Assembly: GCA_022827165.1 (NCBI GenBank)
Contig: JAJDTN010000316.1
Location: 1 to 52,618 of the forward strand
DNA: 52,618 nucleotides
Source: Candidatus Latescibacterota bacterium
GTDB taxonomy: Bacteria; Latescibacterota; UBA2968; UBA8231
Direction: 5' to 3'
Position 1 is the first letter of the stretch. Each line of letters starts with the position of its first letter. Positions 18,258 to 24,965 of the stretch are shown in pieces. The notes under the pieces are model-generated. The model was not told the DNA's origin. It was given only the letters and a program-made list of their open reading frames with translations, and did no database searches. Position numbers and translations under genes: made by a program.

Positions 18258-19202
18258 TCAGCCCCGGAGCCCGGGCCCCGGCAGCTTCAGCAGATTGACC
18301 CGCGCCGGGCCCTCCGCGTTCTCCAGCAGCTCGATCTGCCCCTTTGTCTCGTCCAGCACCGTGACCCGCCCCCGGGGGACGGGCAGGATCGGGCGGTCCC
18401 GGGTGGTGTCGGGCGGCTGGGCCTGCAGATGGCCTTCCAGTTGTTGAAGCACCTTCCCCCGAACCGCCGCCGCCATGGCCGGCCCGTCGAAGCAAGTGGC
18501 GGTGAACCGTTCGATGCCGGCGCGGGCCACCGGCAGGCGCAGACGGTCGAGGGCCAGGGCCGCCACCAAGTGCCGCAGGAGCAGGGGAAAGTCGGCCGGG
18601 GGGTGCCACCGCCGCACCAGGGGACGGAGGGCGTCTTCGGGCAGGCTGCCGAGGAACCGGGCCCGCTCCGACACGTGCAGGTAGCGGGCGAACTCCGCCG
18701 CCGGGTCCACGGGCTCGGGCGCGCCTGTTCCGGCGGCGGTCCAGGACTCCGGGACCAGCGTCGTCCAGCGTTCCAGCTCGGGCCTCCACTCGTCCAGCAG
18801 CTCCGGCCACGGCCCGCGCAGGTGCGCCGCCGACTCTCGGCGCATCTCGTCGAGGGAGTTCCAGGCCCTTTCCCAGCCCTGCCGGCGGAGGTCCTCCAGG
18901 TCGCTGTCGGCGAGCAGGTCGATCGCCTGCTCCACGTCGTCCCCGGCGGCGGCCTGAAGCCCCGCCTCCACGCAGGTGAAACCCTGCCTCACCCCGGCCT
19001 CGAGGGAATCCCGGTCGATGGCGATGCCCGTCCGGTAGCGGCGCGCATGGTTCGTGGCGTGGAGGCGGAGGAAGGCCATCAGCCCGTCCTCGAGTCCGCG
19101 GGGCAGGCGGTGGTGGTCCCGTCCGATGACCAGGACCCTGCCGAGGAAGCGGTCCGTGCCGGCCGCGATCCGGTTGAGATCGGGGTGCGCGAGACCGGTC
19201 AT
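18258..19202 (-). CDS. Helical protein of unknown function (downstream member of a pair)
   Basis: 314 residues from ATG at 19202, overlapping the upstream stop as ATGA. No signal peptide or membrane helix is visible; composition is rich in Leu, Ala, Arg and Glu, suggesting an all-alpha cytoplasmic protein. Segments such as GFTCVEAGLQAAAGDDVEQA and AIDLLADSDLEDLRRQGWER recall the second half of DUF6178 proteins, which I know from deltaproteobacteria as single chains of over 500 residues; that match is from memory and weak. The C-terminus has a short beta-like RGRVTVLDETKGQIELLE. It converges with hyuB, 9 bases between stop codons. Function unknown. Confidence 0.7.
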   Translation of the reverse strand: MTGLAHPDLNRIAAGTDRFLGRVLVIGRDHHRLPRGLEDGLMAFLRLHATNHARRYRTGIAIDRDSLEAGVRQGFTCVEAGLQAAAGDDVEQAIDLLADSDLEDLRRQGWERAWNSLDEMRRESAAHLRGPWPELLDEWRPELERWTTLVPESWTAAGTGAPEPVDPAAEFARYLHVSERARFLGSLPEDALRPLVRRWHPPADFPLLLRHLVAALALDRLRLPVARAGIERFTATCFDGPAMAAAVRGKVLQQLEGHLQAQPPDTTRDRPILPVPRGRVTVLDETKGQIELLENAEGPARVNLLKLPGPGLRG

Positions 19203-19948
19203 CCGGTGCCGTGGAGCCGGCGGGTGGCGTTGACGACGGCCGGGGCCAGGAGCTCGGGCGCCGCTTCCCACAAGGCGTCGAGGACCTCCGCCGCGGCCGG
19301 ATCGGTGACGTACTCCCCGGGCCGGTCTCCGACGAATCCCTCGGTGAGGGCCTGGTAGCGGCTGACGGCGGCGACCTCGGTGCCGGGGAGGGTCCCCCCC
19401 AGGTCGAGGTCGGTGAGCCTGTCCATGACCGCCTCTTCCAGGGCCGCGGGGTCGACGGCGCGCAGCAGCGCCGCCGCCTGGTTCGGGTCGTTGAGGGCGG
19501 CGACGGCCTCGAGCCACTCCCAGGCGACGCGGGTGCGCAGGTCGGGGTTGTCGATGGGATCGAGCACGTCCCACACGGTGCGGTCGAAGACCCGCGGCGA
19601 CATGGCCCGCAGGATCGCGGGGTTGTAGCGGCCGTGCCGGGCGTCGGGGGCGGCGAGCCGGGCGAGGAGCTCGGAGGGAAGGCGGTCGACCACCTCGCGG
19701 CTGTAGGCGGGCAGACCCCGGCCGTCGGTGGCGGTCAGGGCCAGGACCTGCTCGGGGTCGGCGTCGATGGCGACGAGGGCCGCCTGCTCTTCGGCGGACC
19801 GGGACCGCAGCAGGGCGCGGGCCTCGTCGGCTCGCTCCTCGGACAGCAGGCGGTGGATCCGCCGGCTGTCGTCCGCCAGCTCGGCCAGGGTGCCGGACCA
19901 GTCGCCGGAGCGGACGATCGATCCTTCGACGCGGACGTTGTCGGCCAT
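19199..19948 (-). CDS. Helical-repeat protein of unknown function (upstream member of a pair)
   Basis: 249 residues. ATG at 19948 follows a strong AGGAGGTG site. No signal or membrane helices are visible. The chain is built of short helices with recurring Leu/Ala and Asp-Pro turns, for example WDVLDPIDNPDLRTRVAWEW and LRAVDPAALEEAVMDRLTD. This pattern resembles the first part of DUF6178-type proteins (recalled, not verified). Together with the overlapping gene downstream it could be one ancestral protein split in two. The promoter region upstream is unusually AT-rich and contains a palindrome, suggesting regulated expression. Function unknown. Confidence 0.7.
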   Translation of the reverse strand: MADNVRVEGSIVRSGDWSGTLAELADDSRRIHRLLSEERADEARALLRSRSAEEQAALVAIDADPEQVLALTATDGRGLPAYSREVVDRLPSELLARLAAPDARHGRYNPAILRAMSPRVFDRTVWDVLDPIDNPDLRTRVAWEWLEAVAALNDPNQAAALLRAVDPAALEEAVMDRLTDLDLGGTLPGTEVAAVSRYQALTEGFVGDRPGEYVTDPAAAEVLDALWEAAPELLAPAVVNATRRLHGTG

Positions 19949-20002
19949 CCCACCACCTCCTTCGAAGGGGACTGCAAGGAAGAAGGTGCCGCGCCTGGAC
20001 AA

Positions 20003-20026
20003 TGTCAATAAATATTTGTAAATATT
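20003..20026 (-). promoter_or_regulatory. AT-rich palindrome and TTGACA box upstream of the helical pair
   Basis: A perfect 7-base inverted repeat with a 2-base spacer, AATATTT-GT-AAATATT (20011-20026), lies next to TTGACA read on the minus strand (20008-20003). The site is 63 bases from ATG at 19948 in a stretch that contrasts sharply with the GC-rich surroundings. It could be a repressor operator or UP element over a -35 box. No convincing -10 is found 17 bases downstream, so the exact promoter is uncertain. Confidence 0.4.
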
Positions 20027-20134
20027 GCAGTTACGTAATACCTGTCATTTGACGGGAAGAGCTTCGGAGTCTATTTTCTACATATCGCGGCAAGCTCGGA
20101 CCGCAGGTTCCTCCGCTCGGTCACACCGCCCGCC

Positions 20135-20959
20135 CTACCCCTCCACACAGCGTTTCAGCTTCTCAAGTCCCTCACGGGCCACGGCCGCCGGACCCCTGGC
20201 GCGGTAGCCCTCGTTGAAGAGCTCCAGCGAGAGCATCCCCTCGTAGCCGATCCCCTCGAGCATGGCCACGATCCGCGGCCACGGGGCCAGCCCGTCCCCC
20301 GGATAGACGCGGTCGGCATCGGTCACCTCCGACCGCCCCGGCGCCGCCGGGTAGTCGTTCACATGAACCAGCCCCAGCCGGCCGCTGCCGAAGTGCTCGA
20401 GCCCGAAGTGGTGGCCGCTGCCCTTGTACATGTGGAAGACATCGGTCAGCATCTGCACCCCCGGCCGTCCGCACTCCGCCGCCACGAGCAGGATCTCGCC
20501 CGTGCTTCCAAGGGTCTGCGCGACTCCCCAGTACTCCAGCAGCGGGGTCACTCCGGACTTGGCGGCCAGGTCCACCAGGGCGGCGTAGCGCTCGGCCACC
20601 GGGCGCAGCTCCACGCGGCGGTCGTGGATCCCCGAGGGCGGCGCAGCCACGTGGGGGCAGCCCAGCTCGCGGGCGATCTCGAAGCAGCGGGCCGCCTCCT
20701 CCAGTCCCCGGGACCGGCGGTCGTCCTCCGGCACCGCCCACTCCGGGAAGCCGATGAGGTTGACGATCGCCAGGTCCCGCTCCCGCGCCCGGGCGCGGAC
20801 TTGCCGCAGGCTCCCGCCGCCGGCGACCCAGTGGTCCAGCTCCTGCGCCCACGGCTCGATGCCGTCCCAGCCGGCGTCGGCGGCGATGTCGATGGCGTCC
20901 ACGATCGAGAGGCCCTCGGTGCGGATGGTGCTGGTGTTCAGGCAGTAGGAGAATGGCAT
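20135..20959 (-). CDS. Sugar phosphate isomerase/epimerase, xylose-isomerase-like TIM barrel
   Basis: 274 residues from ATG at 20959. AP-endonuclease-2/IolE-like barrel features are visible: MPFSYCLNTSTIRTE, AADAGWDGIEPWAQE, TPLLEYWGV (metal-ligand Glu), MLTDVFHMYKG, LGLVHVNDYP and MLSLELFNEGY (C-terminal Glu). Such enzymes isomerise or epimerise sugars, inosose or related polyols with a divalent metal. The exact substrate is unknown. It is transcribed alone, divergently from the GPP34 operon; the 100-base gap between them probably holds both promoters. Confidence 0.88.
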   Translation of the reverse strand: MPFSYCLNTSTIRTEGLSIVDAIDIAADAGWDGIEPWAQELDHWVAGGGSLRQVRARARERDLAIVNLIGFPEWAVPEDDRRSRGLEEAARCFEIARELGCPHVAAPPSGIHDRRVELRPVAERYAALVDLAAKSGVTPLLEYWGVAQTLGSTGEILLVAAECGRPGVQMLTDVFHMYKGSGHHFGLEHFGSGRLGLVHVNDYPAAPGRSEVTDADRVYPGDGLAPWPRIVAMLEGIGYEGMLSLELFNEGYRARGPAAVAREGLEKLKRCVEG

Positions 20960-20991
20960 TTCTCATCCCTTGCGAGTGTGGTGCCGGCCGC

Positions 20992-21022
20992 TTGCCGCTG
21001 CCCGGCAGGTGCGCCACCTTTG
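20992..21022 (+). promoter_or_regulatory. Possible FCB-type promoter of the GPP34 operon
   Basis: TTG (20992-20994) and CACCTTTG (21015-21022) are 20 bases apart and end 37 bases before ATG at 21060. The second element differs by one base from the Bacteroidetes-type TAnnTTTG box. Weak evidence taken alone. Confidence 0.3.
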
Positions 21023-21059
21023 GCGATGAACCTAACCTCAAGAACAGGCGGGGACTTCC

Positions 21060-21719
21060 ATGCTGAGATTCCCGGAAGAGCTCATGCTTCTCATCCTCGA
21101 CGACGAGGACGGGAGGTTCGCCAGGGTGCCCGACCGCCAGCTGCGCTACGCCCTCGCCGGCGGCGTGCTGATGGACCTGGCCCTGGAGAACCGCATCGAC
21201 ACCGACCTCAAGCAACTCATGCTCGTCGATTCGACCCCCCTGGGCGACGACCTCCTCGACCCGACACTGGCCGACATCGCCGCGGTGACGGAGACCCACG
21301 ACGCGCGCTTCTGGGTGGAGCGCACCGCCCTGCGCAGCGCCGAGGCCATCCGCGAGGCCGCCCTCGATCGCCTGGTGGAACGGGGGATCCTGCAGCGCCA
21401 GGAGGACCGCTTCCTGTGGGTCTTCCGGTCGCGGCGCTACCCGGCCATCGACGACCGGGTGGAGCGGGAGGTCAAGCTGCGGATCATGGAGATCCTCTTC
21501 AGCGACGAGATCCCCACCCCGCGCGACGTCGTCATCATCGGCCTGGCCCACGCCTGCAACCTCTTCGAGCAGATCCTCTCGGCCCGCGAGGTCGAGCACA
21601 TCGCCCCCCGCATCGACGAGGTGCGGCGTCTCGACCTGATCAGCCAGGCTATGTCGCAGGCGATCTCCGACATCGAGGTCTCCCTGGCCCTGGCCATGCA
21701 CATGCCTCCCTACAGCTAG
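21060..21719 (+). CDS. GPP34 (GOLPH3-like) family protein
   Basis: 219 residues. The N-terminus LRFPEELMLLILDDEDGRF and YALAGGVLMDLALENRI are the recognisable start of the GPP34/Vps74 fold, followed by AIREAALDRLVERGILQRQEDRF and a helical C-terminal half. Eukaryotic members bind phosphatidylinositol-4-phosphate on Golgi membranes; bacterial members, best known in actinobacteria, have no established role but are assumed to bind anionic membrane lipids peripherally. First gene of a plus-strand operon, 3 bases before the next start. Presence beside catabolic genes rather than secondary-metabolite genes is unusual. Confidence 0.8.
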   Translation: MLRFPEELMLLILDDEDGRFARVPDRQLRYALAGGVLMDLALENRIDTDLKQLMLVDSTPLGDDLLDPTLADIAAVTETHDARFWVERTALRSAEAIREAALDRLVERGILQRQEDRFLWVFRSRRYPAIDDRVEREVKLRIMEILFSDEIPTPRDVVIIGLAHACNLFEQILSAREVEHIAPRIDEVRRLDLISQAMSQAISDIEVSLALAMHMPPYS

Positions 21720-21722
21720 AGG

Positions 21723-22997
21723 ATGGACGAGCGCCTGGAGGTGCGTCTCGGCGCCCCGGCGCGTTTCGACTGGCGCGTCGAGCGCGTTACCGACACCGCC
21801 GGGCACCGCCTCTCCGGGGGCAGCGGCGCCAGCGGCTGGGGCTACAACCAGTCCAACCTCGTTCGCCGCGGCGACGACCTCTACGCCCTCAGTTGGCGCG
21901 ACGACCTCACCCTGTGCGTCTTCCGGCGGGTGTCCGAAGGGACCTGGGAGGCGGGGCCGGTGCTGCCGCCCGTCCCGCAGAACGGCAACCTCCTGGTCGA
22001 CTCCTCCGGGCGCCTGCACGTCATCGGCGGCGAGTGCGCCAGCTGGCACGCGCGCTTCGACGAGCCCGGCCGCCTCGACCGCTGGGAGCTGCGCCGCCGG
22101 GTCAGCGCCGACTCCCGCTTCGGCGCCGCCATCGACGAGCGCGACCGCGTGCTCGTCGCCGGGGGGCTGCCGCGCCTCGCCTGGTACGTCCTCGACGGCT
22201 CCGCCGACTTCGCTGCCGCCGCCGAGGGCCAGATCCCCCACGCCACCGCCCGCGGATACCAGTTCGTCCTCTTCCGGGACGGCGCCGGCCACACCTTCTG
22301 CTCCGACGACTACTTCGTCGCCGGCGACCGCTTTCCCGACCAGCGCATCACCGTGCCCGACCCGGCCACGGGCGGCACCCGCACGAAACGCACGCCCAAG
22401 GGCATCTACCCGGTCCTGAAGGCATACTACTACTACAATCCGGATCTTCTGGGCTCCCCGGGGGACTGGCGGTGCACCCTGGTCAGCGACGTGAGCGACA
22501 CCTGGGACGAGGACTCGGGGGCGCGGGGCACCACCGACCACCAGGACCTGTTCGCCGACGACGAGGGGCTGATCCACCTGGTCTACTACGAGAACCGCCA
22601 GCCGGCGCGCAGCGTGTGGGCCGCCATGGAGCAGGACGCCGCCCGCTCGCGCCTCTACCACGCCGTGGGACCGCCGGGCGGGCCCTTCCGCGCCTGGTGC
22701 CTGGGCGCCTTCAACAGCGGCCGCCTCTACCAGACCCCGGACGGACGCGTCCACTACCTGCTCACCCGGGGCCGCCGCTCGGCGGCCGAGTCGGTGTGGT
22801 ACGCCGCCGGCGAGCCCGGCGACTGGGGGCGCATCAGCGAGCCGGTGCAGCTCGAGGGCATCGGGCCCCTGTGGCACCTGTTCCTCAACTCGACCCGCGC
22901 CGGCGGCACCCGCGCCGGGGTGATCGACGCGTACTGGACCGGCCCTTACGGCGGCCACAGCAACGAGGTGTTCTACGGGTGCCTGAAACCCTCGTGA
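21723..22997 (+). CDS. BNR-repeat-like beta-propeller protein
   Basis: 424 residues, no signal peptide. Repeated blade-like stretches are seen, for example LVDSSGRLHVIGGE, AAIDERDRVLVAGGL, DLFADDEGLIHLVYYENR and YQTPDGRVHYLLTRG, consistent with a six- or seven-bladed BNR_4-like propeller. Aromatic residues are plentiful, so a carbohydrate ligand is plausible, but no sialidase Arg triad is evident. Start ATG at 21723 is 3 bases after the GPP34 stop, implying coupled translation. Its last 25 codons and the 13-base spacer to the next gene recur 6638 bases downstream as part of the direct repeat around the inserted block. Confidence 0.65.
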   Translation: MDERLEVRLGAPARFDWRVERVTDTAGHRLSGGSGASGWGYNQSNLVRRGDDLYALSWRDDLTLCVFRRVSEGTWEAGPVLPPVPQNGNLLVDSSGRLHVIGGECASWHARFDEPGRLDRWELRRRVSADSRFGAAIDERDRVLVAGGLPRLAWYVLDGSADFAAAAEGQIPHATARGYQFVLFRDGAGHTFCSDDYFVAGDRFPDQRITVPDPATGGTRTKRTPKGIYPVLKAYYYYNPDLLGSPGDWRCTLVSDVSDTWDEDSGARGTTDHQDLFADDEGLIHLVYYENRQPARSVWAAMEQDAARSRLYHAVGPPGGPFRAWCLGAFNSGRLYQTPDGRVHYLLTRGRRSAAESVWYAAGEPGDWGRISEPVQLEGIGPLWHLFLNSTRAGGTRAGVIDAYWTGPYGGHSNEVFYGCLKPS

Positions 22998-23079
22998 GAG
23001 GTCTGCCATCATGAACGTCTGCATCGTCGGCGCCGGCATCTTCGCCATGGCCGCCGCCCTGGAGCTGCGCCGGCGCGGC
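22924..23079 (+). repeat. Left copy of the direct repeat bounding the inserted block
   Basis: From 22934 to 23079 (146 bases) this sequence aligns without gaps to 29572-29717 with 7 mismatches; ten further weaker bases (3 mismatches) extend it left to 22924. It contains the last codons of the BNR-like gene, the spacer, the ribosome binding site and the first 23 codons of the FAD oxidase gene. Identity stops abruptly at 23080. Confidence 0.95.
23011..23079 (+). pseudogene. Truncated 5' end of the FAD-dependent oxidase gene
   Basis: The first 23 codons of the oxidase gene, complete at 29649, remain here. The dinucleotide-binding motif reads GAGIFA instead of GAGIFG, so the third glycine is lost, consistent with decay after loss of function. 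The frame happens to stay open into the protease gene, so this remnant start could produce a chimeric protease with 32 extra N-terminal residues. Confidence 0.9.
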
Positions 23080-23106
23080 GTCTTCGAATACAAGGAGATC
23101 CATGTG

Positions 23107-24120
23107 ATGAGACTGACTACAGGAAGCTGTCTGCCGCTGTTGCGCGGTGTAGTTCTCCTACTCGTTGGCGCGAGTACGGCAAGTGGCCAAACGGCTCAGG
23201 ATATCGCCAAGCAGGCCTTCAGCTCTACTGTTTTGCTTGTCATGGAGGACGCAAACGGCCAACCGCTTTCCCTTGGCAGCGGCTTCTTCATCGGTGCCGG
23301 ACAGATCGCCAGCAACCTACATGTCGTCGAGGGAGCAGTACGCGGATACGCTAAGCTGGTCGGTCAGAAGAGGAAGCACGACCTTGAAGGCATCACAGCA
23401 GTTGATGCCGAACGAGATCTGGTGGTGCTCAAGATTGCAGTCGCGGGAGCGCCGGTCCTGGCTCTTGGCAACAGCGACGCCGTGCAGGTTGGCGAGGCTG
23501 TCTACGCCGTAGGGAATCCCCAGGGATTGGAGGGGACCTTCTCTCAGGGAGTGGTGAGCAGCATCCGAGAAGTCGGCACTGACAGGCTGCTCCAGATCAC
23601 GGCTCCGATCTCGCCCGGTAGCAGCGGCGGCCCCGTTCTCAACGATAGGGGTGAAGTGATCGGTGTTTCCGTTGCCACCTTCAGAGGGGGACAGAACCTG
23701 AATTTCGCCATCCCTTCAGATTACCTGAAGACGCTACTTGGGAAGACAGGGCCTGTGAAGCCACTTGCACAAGGGAAACCCGTCAAGGTCGAGCCTTCGA
23801 TCTTGGCAGGCCTCGGGGGACGTAGCTTGGAAGGGGTCGTCGGTAGCCATTTTTCTTGGAGTGATTTTGCAATAATCGGACACTATACGTTCTCTGTCCG
23901 AAATCAGCTGCGCGAGCCGGTCAAGGATGTTGTCTGCTTAGTCATCTTCTTTGCACAGGACGGGCTACCAATCGAGACTGAGATGGTAACCATATACGGC
24001 CCAATCGGGGGGAATTTGGCCCGGCGTTCACCCGAAATGGGTCGTCTTGAAGCAGATCAGGTACGCAATCTCACAGCGAAGACAGAGATACGAATTCTGG
24101 ACTTCAGGCTAGTTGACTGA
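23107..24120 (+). CDS. Secreted trypsin-like serine protease (S1C/HtrA-like, no PDZ domain)
   Basis: 337 residues from ATG at 23107, which has AAGGAG 9 bases upstream inside the inserted block; the in-frame ATG at 23011 belongs to the oxidase remnant. A signal peptide covers about residues 1-27 (LLRGVVLLLVGASTASG). The catalytic triad is visible: His72 (SNLHVVEG), Asp104 (AERDLVVLK) and Ser173 (PGSSGGPV). After the protease domain (about 35-215) there is no PDZ; instead about 100 residues with beta-rich HYTFSVRNQL and VKDVVCLVIFF form an unrecognised C-terminal domain. It would act in the periplasm or outside. Its co-carriage with two cytoplasmic-looking proteins is odd for one system. It is likely driven by the host operon promoter. 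Confidence 0.85.
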   Translation: MRLTTGSCLPLLRGVVLLLVGASTASGQTAQDIAKQAFSSTVLLVMEDANGQPLSLGSGFFIGAGQIASNLHVVEGAVRGYAKLVGQKRKHDLEGITAVDAERDLVVLKIAVAGAPVLALGNSDAVQVGEAVYAVGNPQGLEGTFSQGVVSSIREVGTDRLLQITAPISPGSSGGPVLNDRGEVIGVSVATFRGGQNLNFAIPSDYLKTLLGKTGPVKPLAQGKPVKVEPSILAGLGGRSLEGVVGSHFSWSDFAIIGHYTFSVRNQLREPVKDVVCLVIFFAQDGLPIETEMVTIYGPIGGNLARRSPEMGRLEADQVRNLTAKTEIRILDFRLVD

Positions 24121-24195
24121 CCGTGTCGGAAGGTTCCCTACTCCTATCCATGACCTCGAAGAGCATTAGGCGGCTTCGTCTGTGAGAACAATGTC

Positions 24196-24912
24196 GTGAG
24201 GAAAACCTGGGATCCCTTCTGGATAAGCGCATTTCAAACGGAATTCGTACCTGAGCTGAAGGCAATCGGTGATATACTTGAGAGCCGACTGCTACCGACT
24301 CTTGGGAGAGACGACATCGAGGAAGAGTCAGACCAGATCAGGGATAGAGCCTTTGAGCGGTACATGTCGATGCCAGGTACCGGAGAGGAGGATCCGTCCA
24401 GTCTCGCTGACCGAGCCGAAAGAGCTGGAATCTCACATTACATTCTCATGAGCGGGATTCGCCAAGGGATGCTCAACCTGTTCGCAGCAGCACTCTATCA
24501 TGCTTTCGAACAACAACTCATGCTTCTTCATCGGGGGAGCGTCCTGTACAAGGAGGAGGAAGATGAATCAAGGAAACTCAGCCTGCGAGAATTCGGCCGT
24601 CGACTGAGGGAGTGCGGCATCGACATAAGGGAATTCTCTTCTTGGGTGAAGATAGATGAACTGCGCTTGGTGGCGAATACCGCCAAACATGGCGCGGGAG
24701 ATTCGTCACACAAACTCCGGCAGCTCCGGCCGGACATGTTCCAGAATCCACACATCTCAGGTTTCTCGCAGTTCATATCTGGCTCCACTTCACAGGTACT
24801 TCAGCCACTCGTCGGCGAGGGTCTATACGTGACGGTCCAAGATGTCAGTGATTACCGTGATCATCTGGTACGGTTTTGGTCGGAACTTGCCAATGCAGTG
24901 GAACGCAATTGA
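24196..24912 (+). CDS. Unrecognised 238-residue protein of the inserted block
   Basis: Starts at GTG 24196 (MRKTWDPFWISAF); the ribosome binding site is poor and no better start preserves the N-terminus. No signal or membrane helix is seen. The protein looks mainly alpha-helical, with DIREFSSWVKIDELRLVANT followed by AKHGAGDSSHKLRQLRPDMF. The central NTAKHGAGDS stretch resembles the conserved Arg/Asn...His region of HEPN-like helical proteins common in defence and toxin loci, but the R-to-H spacing is longer than the usual Rx4-6H, so this is only a hint. It lies 53 bases before the large ATPase gene and probably works with it. Function unknown. Confidence 0.75.
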   Translation: MRKTWDPFWISAFQTEFVPELKAIGDILESRLLPTLGRDDIEEESDQIRDRAFERYMSMPGTGEEDPSSLADRAERAGISHYILMSGIRQGMLNLFAAALYHAFEQQLMLLHRGSVLYKEEEDESRKLSLREFGRRLRECGIDIREFSSWVKIDELRLVANTAKHGAGDSSHKLRQLRPDMFQNPHISGFSQFISGSTSQVLQPLVGEGLYVTVQDVSDYRDHLVRFWSELANAVERN

Positions 24913-24965
24913 CCTAGGGATTTCGTATTCCTCTTCTCCCGAGGACTCTTCAGAGAGCGAACTGG

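Noticed and set aside
20172..23093. Very long minus-strand open frame (973 codons) across the isomerase, GPP34 and BNR-like genes
   Set aside because: Antisense frame kept open by high third-position GC; its translation is low-complexity Gly/Ala/Arg/Pro/Val, and recognisable proteins are encoded in other frames.
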